From positions 62,001 to 126,000 of the forward strand of contig CAWELM010000013.1 of assembly GCA_963809815.1 (NCBI GenBank): 64,000 bases of DNA, read 5' to 3'. Below, in pieces: positions 8,250 to 16,729 of the stretch. The notes below the pieces were generated by a model. It saw nothing but the letters and a program-made list of their open reading frames with translations. It searched no databases and had not been told where the DNA came from. Origin of the DNA: CAVVJA01 sp963809815. GTDB taxonomy: Bacteria > Actinomycetota > Actinomycetes > Mycobacteriales > Jatrophihabitantaceae. The position numbers and the translations under genes were made by a program. How positions within the stretch are numbered: the stretch's first letter is position 1; each line of letters starts with the position of its first letter.

Positions 8250-9605
8250 CTAGTGGCTTGCGGCCAGCGCGTTCACCAGCCCTTTGCCGTAGAAGTTGTT
8301 GCTCCCCGAGCCGCCGCGGCAGACCTGCACGGGAGCACCGAAGAACTCGACACCGGGGTCGAGCGCCGGTGGGCACGGTTGGGCAGTGGCGGTGTTCCGA
8401 AGTAGTGCCGCGACCGCGCCTTGCGGCATCCCGGGGTGAGCAGCTCGGATCAGCGCCGCGACGCCCGCGACATGCGGTGCTGCCATCGACGTCCCGTTCA
8501 ACCAGGCGTAGTAGTTGCCGTTGGTGTCCTGGACGAGCCGCCCGAGCGCGGCCTCGGCGGCGAGGTCGCCGGCGGTGGCGGAGTACGTCGACAGCACCCG
8601 TCCCCGGTTGGGATCGAACGTCGGGGTCTGGAACCGGGAGCCGCCCGGGGCGGTTACGTCGGTGGCATTCCCATAGGTCGAATACCACGCGAGCAGGTTC
8701 TGCGCCCCGGTTGCGGTAACGACGACGACGCCGGGCAACTCGGTCGGAAGCACGACGCACGAGTTGTTCACCGGGCGGGTCGTCGCCGCGCCGGGCGGGA
8801 AGTCCGGACTGATCTCGTCGACGGTCGGGTGACTGAGGTTGATGCCGTCGTTCCCGGCTGCGGCCACCAGCAGCACGCCGCGTTGCTGGGCATAGCGGGC
8901 GGCGGCGGAGATCGCCTGGATGATCGCCTTTTGCTCCTTGTCGTTGCGGCAGTTGAACAGCCACGGATCGGCGAAGAAGCTCATGTTGACGACGTCGAGG
9001 TGCTGGTCACCGGCATAGCGCAGCGCGTCGACGACCGACTGGGTGAAGAAGAAACCTTGCGCCGTTCCGGCCTTGAGTACGACGACCTTGGCCTGAGGAG
9101 CAACGCCTGAGACACCCAGCCCGTTGATGGGCGCCGCCATTATGCCTGCGGTGTGCGTGCCGTGACCGGCCAGGTCCTGCAGGGCGGCCTTGTTCGAGCA
9201 GTCGCCTCTCGTTACCTGCTCAGCCGGGTCGGCGGTCGGCGTGTCCGCGTAGAGGAACACGCACGAATTGGCCACATCGACGTTCGGCATGATGTCGTTG
9301 TTGGTGAGATCTATGCCGGTGTCGATGTCACCGATGCGCGCACCCGCGCCCCGGTTCACCGCGTACGATCCGGCCGGGGTCGCGCCGATCGCCCGCATGT
9401 CCCACTGGCATGCGCTCAGTTGATCGGGTCCGATGTTCGCCGGCACCCCGTACAACGATGCGCAGGCAGCCGCTTCCGCAGCTGCGGTATTGGTGCCGGG
9501 CGGCGGCGGCGGCGGCGCTGCGCTGGCCGCCACCTGACTGCCGCATAGCAGCACCAACGTGACGCCAGCCGCGATACACAGACGACGAATTGCCTTCTTT
9601 GACAT
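8250..9605 (-). CDS. Secreted S8 (subtilisin-like) serine protease
   Basis: A 451-residue exported subtilase. It starts MSKKAIRRLCIAAGVTLVLL, a signal peptide ending near ASAAP, then an Ala/Pro-rich spacer. The catalytic triad is visible: Asp in IGDIDTGIDL (~residue 93), His in GHGTHTAGI (~148) and Ser in NGTSMAAPHVAG (~373), with the oxyanion Asn in AAAGNDG. No C-terminal membrane anchor is visible and no ESX genes are nearby, so it is unlikely to be a mycosin. The start is ATG 9605, with a GGGGG-type binding site about 8 bases upstream; an upstream in-frame start would add 17 non-family residues. It sits between the rhomboid and murI genes, an insertion compared with mycobacteria. Its substrate is unknown. 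Confidence 0.92.
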   Translation of the reverse strand: MSKKAIRRLCIAAGVTLVLLCGSQVAASAAPPPPPPGTNTAAAEAAACASLYGVPANIGPDQLSACQWDMRAIGATPAGSYAVNRGAGARIGDIDTGIDLTNNDIMPNVDVANSCVFLYADTPTADPAEQVTRGDCSNKAALQDLAGHGTHTAGIMAAPINGLGVSGVAPQAKVVVLKAGTAQGFFFTQSVVDALRYAGDQHLDVVNMSFFADPWLFNCRNDKEQKAIIQAISAAARYAQQRGVLLVAAAGNDGINLSHPTVDEISPDFPPGAATTRPVNNSCVVLPTELPGVVVVTATGAQNLLAWYSTYGNATDVTAPGGSRFQTPTFDPNRGRVLSTYSATAGDLAAEAALGRLVQDTNGNYYAWLNGTSMAAPHVAGVAALIRAAHPGMPQGAVAALLRNTATAQPCPPALDPGVEFFGAPVQVCRGGSGSNNFYGKGLVNALAASH

Positions 9606-9707
9606 GGTCGTGCCCCCATTCGCCTCGGTTCCGGTGTGCGGATCATGCTGCAGCAAGTACGCATCCGCATCAACCCGTTGAGGCGGAGCGCAGGGAGCGC
9701 GCGCCGA

Positions 9708-10334
9708 CTACGATGCAGCGGCGGCTCCGCGCGACTCGTGCCCGCGCTGGTGAAGCAGCCACCCGGCCAGCACTCCGGCCGCGAATCCGCAGACATGCGC
9801 CTGCCAGGACGTGCTCCGATCCAGAGACGGTAGTAATCCGGCAAACAACCCACTGAAGAAGAACACCACCAGGATGGCGCCGGCGATCCACATCAGCCTT
9901 CGGGAGAACACCGCTCGAGCGATCAGGTACCCGAGCCAGCCGAACACGAGGCCGCTCGCTCCGACGATGAGCCCGGGTGGTGCGACCAGCCAGGTGGCAA
10001 AACCGCCGACGAGTATCACGATCGCGGTAACCATCAGCCACGTTCGCACACCGGACAGCAACACGGCCCAGCCGAGCGCGATGAAGGGGGCGGTGTTCGA
10101 GATGAGGTGCCACCAGCTGGCGTGCAGGAACGGCGAGAACAACACGCCCCAGAGACCAGCCAGCTCCCGCGGACGGATGCCGAATCGGTCCAGCTGGAGG
10201 GTGCCCGCCTGGTCGATGAACTCGACCACGTAAAGCACACCTGCGAACGCCACCATCACGATGAGCGCGCCGCCCCAACTGGTGGGGTCGAACCGGCGAA
10301 CGCGCTTCTCGGCCGGCCGCGCGGGAACCGTCAT
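9708..10334 (-). CDS. Rhomboid-family intramembrane serine protease
   Basis: A 208-residue, six-helix rhomboid. The catalytic Ser lies in IVGASGLVFGWLGY (~residue 128) and the His in SWQAHVCGFAAG (~residue 185); HLISN near residue 76 holds the conserved His/Asn of the oxyanion region. Rhomboids cut membrane proteins within or next to their transmembrane helices. The gene corresponds by position to mycobacterial Rv1337, between cysM and murI, but here the sulfite-oxidase-like gene and the subtilase gene flank it. The start is ATG 10334. All catalytic residues are present, so it should be active; its natural substrate is unknown. Confidence 0.93.
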   Translation of the reverse strand: MTVPARPAEKRVRRFDPTSWGGALIVMVAFAGVLYVVEFIDQAGTLQLDRFGIRPRELAGLWGVLFSPFLHASWWHLISNTAPFIALGWAVLLSGVRTWLMVTAIVILVGGFATWLVAPPGLIVGASGLVFGWLGYLIARAVFSRRLMWIAGAILVVFFFSGLFAGLLPSLDRSTSWQAHVCGFAAGVLAGWLLHQRGHESRGAAAAS

Positions 10335-10415
10335 TAGCCGAGGCTAACCCGCTCACGCGCTCGATTGGTCCTGCTTTTGCGGCGCCGAGCTGGTACGGAT
10401 ACGGCTGCCCAGCGG

Positions 10416-11990
10416 TCAACCACTGGCGCGGCCGGTGACGGTGATCTGGTGCAGCCCGGTCGCCCCGGCCGGGTAAGAGTCACGAGCGATCTCGTCCTGC
10501 TTGGTGCCGTCTGCGGCTACCGCACGAACCGCGATGCGATGCGTTCCCGGAGAGGGCACGGTCCAGGGAAACACCCACTGCCGCCAGGTGTCGATCGATG
10601 GCACCGGTGCCAATCGGGCGTCCTGCCAAGCGCCATCGTCGATCCGCACCTGTACTGCGCTGACGCCGACGTGCTGATCCCACGCAATACCCGCGATGGC
10701 GATCGACTGCCCGACCGGCAGGCGCGCTGTCGATTTCGGTGTGTCGATTCGTGAGGACAGCACGATGGGTGGATGCGCCGCGTACCCGCGCGCGACCCAG
10801 TACGCATCGGTGTCGGCGAAGGTGGTGGCTTCAAGGTCGACAATCCATTTGCACGCTGACACGTAGCCGTACAGGCCGGGCACGATCATGCGGACCGGAA
10901 AGCCGTGATTGAGCGGCAACGGCTGGCCGTTCATGCCAATGGCGAGCATCGCGTCCCGTCCGTCCAGGACGGCCGCGGTGGGCGTGCCGATCGTCATCCC
11001 GTCCGCCGACGTCGCGACTAGCTGATCCGCGTCGGCGTGAATGCCCGCTTCGCGCAGGACATCGGCGAGTCGGGCACCCAGGAATCGCGCGTTGCTGATG
11101 AGGTCGCCGCCTACTTCGTTGGAGACGCAACACAGGGTGATCCAGCGCTCGATGAGCGGCCGCGCGACGAGCTGCGAATACGTCAGCGTGACCTCCCGGT
11201 CCACCCGACCGTGAACCTGCAGCGTCCAAGTCTTGGGGTCTACCTCAGGGACAGCAAGGGCAGTATCGACCCGGTAGAACTTGGCGTTCGGGGTCACGAA
11301 CGGCACCGCTCCCTTGCCGAGATCGGTGCCGGAGGCCAATGGCGGCGCGGGCGACGCCGGGGTGGGCAGCGTGAGCGCGTTTCGGGCCCGGGTCAGATCG
11401 CGTTCGTGCTGCCAGGACCGGCCAAGGTAGGTGCCGAGCACGGCAAATCCCGCGACCACGCTGCCGGCCTGCAGGAGATGCCTGCGACTTACTCCCGACG
11501 GATCGACCGGGTCGCCGCGCGGTTCGATGACCCAGAGCAGGCCCGCGAGAGTGGCAGCGCCAACTACTCCAGCCACGATCGACGGGATCACGTCCGCAGA
11601 ATGGTGACCCTGCGCCGTCGCCGCGCAGTAAACCCCGATTGCACCAAGTACGGCGATGCCAGCGACACCAAGGGCGGGGCTGCGCGCAGCCAGCAAGCCG
11701 ACGAGAACCGCGAACAGCACGAGGCTGAGGTAGATGCCGGTCAATAGCGCCGATTTGTCATTCGTCCCGAAAACGCTTATCGCCCATTGCTTGACCGCCA
11801 CCGGCGTGAACTCGATGAAACGGTTGCCCACGGCGATGATTGGCGACGCGGCGGGCCGCACGAGCGCGGCAGTGAGCTCGCCGGCAGCCACCGCCGCGCC
11901 CGCTGCCAACAGCGCGGCGACGACGCCGACAGCCGGACGAGGTCGCACCCATCCATCCTCGTCCCCGAGAGCACCGCTCGCGCTTACCAA
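10416..11990 (-). CDS. Membrane-anchored molybdopterin-dependent oxidoreductase, sulfite-oxidase family
   Basis: A 524-residue protein in two parts. Residues 1-170 have four or five hydrophobic helices (VGVVAALLAAGAAVAAGELT and others). Then comes SRRHLLQAGSVVAGFAVLG, which resembles an internal twin-arginine/transmembrane segment, and from ~225 onward a sulfite-oxidase-type Mo domain. The putative molybdenum-ligand Cys is in ITLCCVSNEVGGDLISN, and NHGFPVRMIVPGLYGY is the family's Moco-binding segment. A Mo-co dimerisation domain (IAGIAWDQHVGVSAVQVRID) ends the protein. No heme domain is present, so electrons must pass to another carrier. This topology is found in other actinobacterial SUOX-like proteins of unknown substrate. 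It is 24 bp downstream of cysM on the same strand. Confidence 0.9.
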   Translation of the reverse strand: MVSASGALGDEDGWVRPRPAVGVVAALLAAGAAVAAGELTAALVRPAASPIIAVGNRFIEFTPVAVKQWAISVFGTNDKSALLTGIYLSLVLFAVLVGLLAARSPALGVAGIAVLGAIGVYCAATAQGHHSADVIPSIVAGVVGAATLAGLLWVIEPRGDPVDPSGVSRRHLLQAGSVVAGFAVLGTYLGRSWQHERDLTRARNALTLPTPASPAPPLASGTDLGKGAVPFVTPNAKFYRVDTALAVPEVDPKTWTLQVHGRVDREVTLTYSQLVARPLIERWITLCCVSNEVGGDLISNARFLGARLADVLREAGIHADADQLVATSADGMTIGTPTAAVLDGRDAMLAIGMNGQPLPLNHGFPVRMIVPGLYGYVSACKWIVDLEATTFADTDAYWVARGYAAHPPIVLSSRIDTPKSTARLPVGQSIAIAGIAWDQHVGVSAVQVRIDDGAWQDARLAPVPSIDTWRQWVFPWTVPSPGTHRIAVRAVAADGTKQDEIARDSYPAGATGLHQITVTGRASG

Positions 11991-12014
11991 GCGATAACAC
12001 TCAGGGATTACTGC

Positions 12015-12977
12015 TCAAGCCCAGAGTTGCCCTTCGATGCGTTCTGCCGCCTGCTGCAACGAACCCTCGTACGCACCGGTGGACAGGTACTTCCATCCGC
12101 CGTCGGCGACGACGAACGCGATATCGGCTCGCACTCCGGCCTCGAGTGCGCGCTCGCCCACTGCCAGCGCGACGTGCAAGATCGCGCCCGAGGACACCCC
12201 GGCGAAGATCCCTTCCGCTTCGATCAGATCACGGGTCCGGCGCAGGGCGTCATAGGAGGACACCGAGTACCGCGACGTCAGCACCGAGTCGTCGTAGAGC
12301 TCGGGCACAAATCCCTCGTCGATGTTGCGCAGGCCGTACACCAGCTCGCCGTAGCGCGGCTCCGCCGCAACGATCGACACGTCGGGAACCTTCTCCCGTA
12401 GGAACCGGCCCGCCCCCATCAGCGTTCCGGATGTGCCGAGCCCCGCGACGAAGTGGGTGATGGTGGGCAGATCCCGCAGGATCTCCGGACCGGTTGTGTC
12501 GTAGTGCGCCTGGGCGTTCGCCGCATTTCCGTACTGATAGAGCATGACCCAGTCCGGGTTCTCCGCCGCGATGCGCTTCGCGGTGGCGACCGCCTCGTTG
12601 GAGCCGCCGGCCGCTGGGCTGTACACAATTCGGGCGCCGAACATCTCCAGCAACTGCCGCCGCTCCGCGGACGTGTTCTCGGGCATCACGCACACCAGGC
12701 CGTAGCCGCGCAGCTTGGCCACCATGGCGAGCGAGATCCCGGTGTTCCCCGACGTTGGCTCCAGGATCGTCGCGCCGGGGGTCAGCAGCCCCTCGTCCTC
12801 GGCCGCGCGGACCATGGCGAAGGCGGCTCGGTCCTTGATCGACCCCGTGGGGTTGCGATCTTCCAGCTTGGCCCAGATCCGGACGGGATTCGGGCCGCTC
12901 CACCGGAGCGAGAGCCGCGGCAACCCGACCAGCGGCGTGTCGCCAACCGCATCGAGGAGCGAGTCGTACCGGGCCAT
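12015..12977 (-). CDS. cysM: Cysteine synthase CysM (sulfur-carrier dependent)
   Basis: A 320-residue fold-type II PLP enzyme. The PLP Lys is in GSIKDRAAF near residue 45, the phosphate loop is EPTSGNTGISLA and GLGTSGTLMG is the C-terminal glycine loop. In M. tuberculosis CysM uses O-phosphoserine and the thiocarboxylated carrier CysO to make a CysO-cysteine adduct. The adjacent cysO and mec genes make the same role very likely here. The C-terminus (EGSLQQAAERIEGQLWA) resembles the mobile tail of the mycobacterial enzyme. The gene begins 12 bp after the cysO stop. SerB at 16730 could feed the same metabolic branch but removes phosphoserine, so the two compete. Confidence 0.95.
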   Translation of the reverse strand: MARYDSLLDAVGDTPLVGLPRLSLRWSGPNPVRIWAKLEDRNPTGSIKDRAAFAMVRAAEDEGLLTPGATILEPTSGNTGISLAMVAKLRGYGLVCVMPENTSAERRQLLEMFGARIVYSPAAGGSNEAVATAKRIAAENPDWVMLYQYGNAANAQAHYDTTGPEILRDLPTITHFVAGLGTSGTLMGAGRFLREKVPDVSIVAAEPRYGELVYGLRNIDEGFVPELYDDSVLTSRYSVSSYDALRRTRDLIEAEGIFAGVSSGAILHVALAVGERALEAGVRADIAFVVADGGWKYLSTGAYEGSLQQAAERIEGQLWA

Positions 12978-12989
12978 ATCGATCTCCTG

Positions 12990-13265
12990 TCAGCCTCCGG
13001 CGACAGCCGGGAGGATCGTGACCGAGTCGCCGTCCTTCAACACCGTCGAGAGCGAGCCGGTAAAACGCACATCCTCGTCGTTGACATATACGTTCACGAA
13101 TCGGTGGAGGTTGCCGTCCTCAGTTACCAGTCGACCCTTCAGACCGGGATGATTGGCGTCCAGATCGTCAAACAGCGCTGTCAAGGTGTCGCCGGTGGCG
13201 TCCACGGTCTTGGCGCCGCCGGTATAGGTGCGCAGGATGGTGGGAATTTTGACCTCGATGGCCAT
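12990..13265 (-). CDS. cysO: CysO, MoaD/ThiS-like sulfur carrier
   Basis: A 91-residue ubiquitin-fold sulfur carrier. It starts MAIEVKIPTILRTYTGG and ends in the essential Gly-Gly (PAVAGG), which is thiocarboxylated and then carries the nascent cysteine. I choose ATG 13265, with GGAG about 10 bases upstream, because homologues begin MxxxVxIPTILR; the longer reading adds 21 non-family residues. It lies between mec and cysM on the same strand, the order known from M. tuberculosis (mec-cysO-cysM). A 171-bp gap separates it from mec, longer than the other gaps in this run, so an internal promoter is possible. Confidence 0.94.
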   Translation of the reverse strand: MAIEVKIPTILRTYTGGAKTVDATGDTLTALFDDLDANHPGLKGRLVTEDGNLHRFVNVYVNDEDVRFTGSLSTVLKDGDSVTILPAVAGG

Positions 13266-13436
13266 GGCCAGGGCTGCTCCTGTCATAGGGATTCTTCGGG
13301 CGAGATCTTGGTGCGGAGACGATCGCAATCGTCAGCTGCGTTCGTTCCGCGAGGACGCCGGATGACTCGGCGTCAGCGACAGTCGTACTCGACGTCTGCC
13401 GGTGTGTGGCCCAGCAGCACGCGCTGGATCATGGCC

Positions 13437-13868
13437 TCATGCACTGACCTCGACCTCGATCACCTCAACCGGCTCCTCGGTCACCTGACCATCCACGATA
13501 CGGAACGATCGGAACTCGGTCTGGTCCGGAGCGCGCGTAGACACTAGGACATAATGCGCATTCGGTTCGGAGGCGTAGGAGATGTCGGTGCGCGACGGAT
13601 AGGCGTCGGTGGCCGTGTGCGAGTGGTAGATCACCAGCGGCTCTTCGTCGTTGGCGTCCAATTCCTTGTAAAGCTGGAGCAGGTCGTAGGAGTCGAACTC
13701 GTAGAAGGTCGGCGAGCGCGCCGCGTTCAGCATCGGGATGAACCGAACCGGACGGTCCGAGCCGGCGGGACCAGCAACGATGCCGCAGGCCTCATCGGGG
13801 TGATCGCGCCGAGCATGCGCAACGATCGCATCCCACGTGGCCCGATCGATGCTCAGCACAGGTGCCAC
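13437..13868 (-). CDS. mec: Mec, JAMM/MPN zinc protease for CysO-cysteine
   Basis: A 143-residue Mov34/MPN/PAD-1 metalloprotease. The JAMM motif is complete: Glu in DEACGIVAG near residue 26 and HSHTATDAYPSRTD (HxH...D) near residue 82. The known function of Mec is to hydrolyse CysO-cysteine, releasing free cysteine and the carrier. The gene is 21 bp after the DUF2017 gene and upstream of cysO and cysM, matching the mycobacterial operon. The start is ATG 13868. All three zinc ligands are present, so activity is expected. Confidence 0.95.
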   Translation of the reverse strand: MAPVLSIDRATWDAIVAHARRDHPDEACGIVAGPAGSDRPVRFIPMLNAARSPTFYEFDSYDLLQLYKELDANDEEPLVIYHSHTATDAYPSRTDISYASEPNAHYVLVSTRAPDQTEFRSFRIVDGQVTEEPVEVIEVEVSA

Positions 13869-13889
13869 GTTAGCTGAGAACCCGACCAG

Positions 13890-14357
13890 TCACCGCATCG
13901 CGGTCTGCACGAGCCCGTCCTGCAGCGTCGTGAGCCAGTAGTAGACAACCCAGCTCTGGGCGCGAGGATCGGCCGGGTCGATATCGGCCGGCTCATCTTC
14001 GGTCACCCCGAGGCGTGTGCCGAGCGCCAGTCGCAGGTCGTTCAGCACGGTGAGCCAGCGCTCGGCCGCGTCGGGTGGCAGTGGTAGCTCCCCCGAGCCG
14101 GCGGGAAGCTCAGCTCGACAGCGCTCTGCCCTGGCTGCCTTGTCGTCGCGCAGTCCGGCCTCGGTCAACTCGCGGAATTCCGCCGCTGCCTCCTCGTCGT
14201 CCCGGTAACCATCGGGGAACAACCGTTGACGCACCGGATCAGTCTCAGGAAGCGTGCCGAGAGCGTCGAGGAGGTCGTCCAGCAAGGAGCCCAGCAGCGC
14301 CGTCTCCATTTCGTCGAGCTGAAGCTGCGGTACGCCGCGCCGCCGGCGAAACTTCAC
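13890..14357 (-). CDS. DUF2017 family protein
   Basis: A 155-residue actinobacterial protein of the DUF2017 family, which almost always follows clpS. It starts GTG 14357 (VKFRRRRGVPQLQLDEMETALLGSLLDDL), 8 bp after the clpS stop, and ends WVVYYWLTTLQDGLVQTAM. The FPDGYRDDEEAAAEFRELT segment near residue 62 is typical of the family. It has no known catalytic motif and looks helical and acidic. The longer in-frame reading upstream overlaps clpS and is not family-like. Position between clpS and mec is the same as in mycobacteria (Rv1332). Function is unknown. Confidence 0.88.
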   Translation of the reverse strand: MKFRRRRGVPQLQLDEMETALLGSLLDDLLDALGTLPETDPVRQRLFPDGYRDDEEAAAEFRELTEAGLRDDKAARAERCRAELPAGSGELPLPPDAAERWLTVLNDLRLALGTRLGVTEDEPADIDPADPRAQSWVVYYWLTTLQDGLVQTAMR

Positions 14358-14365
14358 CAGGTCGC

Positions 14366-14668
14366 TCAGCTGTCGTGCTGGGCCGTCGCCCACAGGCCGT
14401 AGCCGTGCAGCGTCGTGACGTCGAGCTCCATGCGTTCGCGAGTTCCGGAGGAGACCACCGCCCGGCCGCGATGGTGCACGTCGAGCATGAGTTTCTCCGC
14501 CTTCGGCTTGGGGTACGCGAAAACAGTCATGAACACATGGGTCACGTAGCTCATGAGATTGATCGGGTCGTTCCACACGACCGTTACCCACGGCCGGTCG
14601 GTGCTGGCGAGCTCGTCGGATTCCTGCTCGCGCAACTCCTCGCGCTGGGGGGTGAGCGTTTCAGGCAT
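14366..14668 (-). CDS. clpS: ClpS adaptor for the ClpAP/ClpCP protease
   Basis: A 100-residue ClpS protein. WVTVVWNDPINLMSYVTHVF carries the N-degron pocket (NDP...NxMxYV), and HHRGRAVVSSGTRERME is the family's ligand-binding and Clp N-domain contact region. ClpS delivers N-end-rule substrates to the Clp chaperone. I start at ATG 14668 (MPETLTPQREELRE). Only 6 bp separate this start codon from the ATG of the divergent pncB gene at 14675, and no clear ribosome-binding site is seen, so leaderless translation is likely. The DUF2017 gene follows 8 bp downstream. Confidence 0.94.
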   Translation of the reverse strand: MPETLTPQREELREQESDELASTDRPWVTVVWNDPINLMSYVTHVFMTVFAYPKPKAEKLMLDVHHRGRAVVSSGTRERMELDVTTLHGYGLWATAQHDS

Positions 14669-14674
14669 ACGTTT

Positions 14675-15985
14675 ATGGTGGCACGCGTGCCGACTGGATT
14701 GCTGACCGACCGTTACGAGTTCACCATGCTTGGTGCGGCGCTGCGTGACGGCACGGCCCAACGGCGATGCACGTTCGAGGTATTCGCGCGGCGGCTGCCG
14801 AACGGCCGGCGCTACGGCGTGGTGGCGGGAACCTTGCGGCTGCTTTCGGCCATCACGGACTTCCGACCCGCTCCGGACGAGGTCGAGGAATTGCTAGCGA
14901 ACGGTGTCGTCGACGACGCGGGTGCCGAATACCTGGCGAGCTACCGATTCGGCGGCGACGTCGACGGCTACCGGGAAGGCGAGCTGTACTTCCCGTACTC
15001 GCCGCTGCTGACCGTGAGCGGCACGTTTGCGGAATGCGTCGTGCTGGAGACGCTGTGTTTGTCAGTGCTGAACCACGACTCCGCCATCGCCTCGGCCGCA
15101 GCTCGCATGGTGAGCGCCGCCGCCGGACGTCCGATCATCGAGATGGGCTCCCGCCGGACCCACGAGCTGGCGGCGATCGCCTCAGCGCGGGCGGCCTATA
15201 TCGCCGGGTTCGCGTCTACCTCCAACCTGGCGGCCGGGCGCGTGTTCGGCGTCCCGACGGCCGGCACGGCCGCGCACGCCTTCACCTTGCTCCACGACGA
15301 CGAGCTCGGAGCATTCCGGGCGCAGATAGCGGCCCTCGGCCCGGCTACGACGCTGCTCGTCGACACCTTCGACATCACCAAGGGCATCGAGAACGCCGTA
15401 GCCGCGGGCGGTCCGTCGCTCGGCGCGATCCGCATCGATTCGGGCGATCTCGGCGTGCTGGCCCGTCAGGCCCGCGCCCAGCTGGACGGCCTCGGAGCTA
15501 CCGGAACGCGCATCGTCGTCAGCGGCGACCTCGACGAGTACGCAATCGCCGCGCTCGCCGCTGCGCCCGTCGACATCTACGGCGCCGGCACGGCGGTCGT
15601 CACCGGCTCGGGGGCCCCCACTGCCGGATTCGTGTACAAGCTCGTCGACGTCGACGGCCGGCCGGTCGCGAAACGATCCGAGCACAAGGAGAGCCACGGC
15701 GGACGGAAGTTTGCCTACCGGGTGCACAAGCCGACCGGAACGGCGATCGAGGAGGTTGTCGTCTCGGATCCGCACGAGGACGTTGTCCTCGGCGAGCACG
15801 ACCGGGCCCTCCAAGAGCCGCTACTTCGCGGGGGAAAGCCCGCGGCCGAGCTGCCGGATCTCGCCGCCTGCCGGGAGCGCCTACAGGCCGCCATGGTCAC
15901 CTTGCCCTGGGACGGCCTGAAGCTCTCCCACGGCGAGCCGGCGATCCCCACCCGCATGGTCTCCGAGCCTCAGCCCGACGGCTGA
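14675..15985 (+). CDS. pncB: Nicotinate phosphoribosyltransferase
   Basis: A 436-residue PncB that makes nicotinate mononucleotide from nicotinate and PRPP in NAD salvage. TGLLTDRYEFTMLGAALRDG is the family N-terminus; MGSRRTHELAAIASARAAYIAGFASTSN carries the conserved His that is phosphorylated in the family (SRRTHE). IRIDSGDL and VSGDLDEY bind phosphate. The start is ATG 14675 or, more likely if the mRNA is leaderless, GTG 14687 directly before PTGLLTDRYE. It is divergent from clpS as in mycobacteria. A damaged nicotinamidase gene follows at 16128, the enzyme that would produce its substrate. Confidence 0.93.
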   Translation: MVARVPTGLLTDRYEFTMLGAALRDGTAQRRCTFEVFARRLPNGRRYGVVAGTLRLLSAITDFRPAPDEVEELLANGVVDDAGAEYLASYRFGGDVDGYREGELYFPYSPLLTVSGTFAECVVLETLCLSVLNHDSAIASAAARMVSAAAGRPIIEMGSRRTHELAAIASARAAYIAGFASTSNLAAGRVFGVPTAGTAAHAFTLLHDDELGAFRAQIAALGPATTLLVDTFDITKGIENAVAAGGPSLGAIRIDSGDLGVLARQARAQLDGLGATGTRIVVSGDLDEYAIAALAAAPVDIYGAGTAVVTGSGAPTAGFVYKLVDVDGRPVAKRSEHKESHGGRKFAYRVHKPTGTAIEEVVVSDPHEDVVLGEHDRALQEPLLRGGKPAAELPDLAACRERLQAAMVTLPWDGLKLSHGEPAIPTRMVSEPQPDG

Positions 15986-15996
15986 GATAGGCTTGA

Positions 15997-16047
15997 TGAT
16001 CTTGGACTTGTCGCTGCTATACGGCATTGACGCCAAGCGTCACGACC
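15997..16047 (+). repeat. Dispersed TGATCTTGGACTTG element
   Basis: A copy with one base change, TGATCTTGGACTTG at 15997-16010, lies 12 bp after the pncB stop. It ends near CCAAGCGTCACGACCC, which pairs only weakly (TTGG with CCAA). It fills part of the 142-bp gap before pncA. Confidence 0.5.
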
Positions 16048-16127
16048 CATCCAGCGCAGCAAAGAAGCGCGACGAGCGAGGACAACCGCCCAGCTCCCCG
16101 CACCGCCGGTAGCGGCACAATCGAGCT

Positions 16128-16713
16128 ATGGCACGTGCGCTGCTCGTTGTCGACGTCCAAAACGACTTCTGCGAGGGTGGCTCGCTGGCGGTCATCGGCG
16201 GCGCCGCCGTGGCCCGGGCGATCAGTGACCGACTGGACATCGGGGACTACGACCACGCCGTGGCGACCCGGGACCACCACATAGACCCCGGCGGCCACTT
16301 CTCCAAAGCACCGGATTACATCGACACCTGGCCGGCCCACTGCGTCGCCGGCACCCGCGGCGCCGACTTGCACCCCGATCTCGATCGAACCAATCTCGAG
16401 CTGGTTTTCGACAAGGGCGAGTACGCCGCCGCGTACTCCGGCTTCGAGGGCATCACGGATGCAGGATGGCAGGCCGTTGCTCGACTGGCTGCGCGCCCAC
16501 CACATCGATTCGGTCGAGATCGTCGGCATCGCCACCGACCACTGTGTGCGAGCAACCGCACTCGACGCCGTGGCCGGTGGGCTCACGACGGCCGTCCGAC
16601 TCGATCTCACCGCCGGAGTCGCCCGAACAACCGTCGATCTCGCGCTGGAGCAGATGCGCGAAGCCGGGGCCGAGCTCGTCGGAACACCGACCGTCGGCAC
16701 GATCAGCAATTAG
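16128..16713 (+). pseudogene. pncA: Nicotinamidase/pyrazinamidase, broken by a +1 frameshift
   Basis: Nicotinamidase converts nicotinamide to nicotinate, feeding PncB. Starting at ATG 16128, the first frame gives MARALLVVDVQNDFCEGG (catalytic Asp10) and TRDHHIDPGGHFS (metal ligands Asp and two His), up to GFEGITD. The family sequence then continues in the next frame: GRPLLDWLRAHHIDSVEIVG, then IATDHCVRATALDA with the nucleophile Cys, to the stop at 16713. The total span is 3n+1, so one extra base lies near 16459-16463, where the sequence reads GATGCAGGATGGC. Removing one base restores a 194-residue protein. As read, the first frame ends at 16721 without the Cys, so it would be inactive. A sequencing or assembly error is as likely as a real mutation. 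Confidence 0.88.
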
Positions 16714-16729
16714 CGTTTTAGGACACGCC

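Noticed and set aside
8250..9605. Subtilase as an ESX-associated mycosin
   Set aside because: No C-terminal membrane anchor and no type VII secretion genes are nearby.
14767..15990. A second forward frame across pncB
   Set aside because: Arginine-rich out-of-frame translation of the intact nicotinate phosphoribosyltransferase gene.
16459..16470. Programmed ribosomal frameshift in pncA
   Set aside because: No slippery heptamer or obvious downstream structure is seen; a one-base insertion or read error explains it better.
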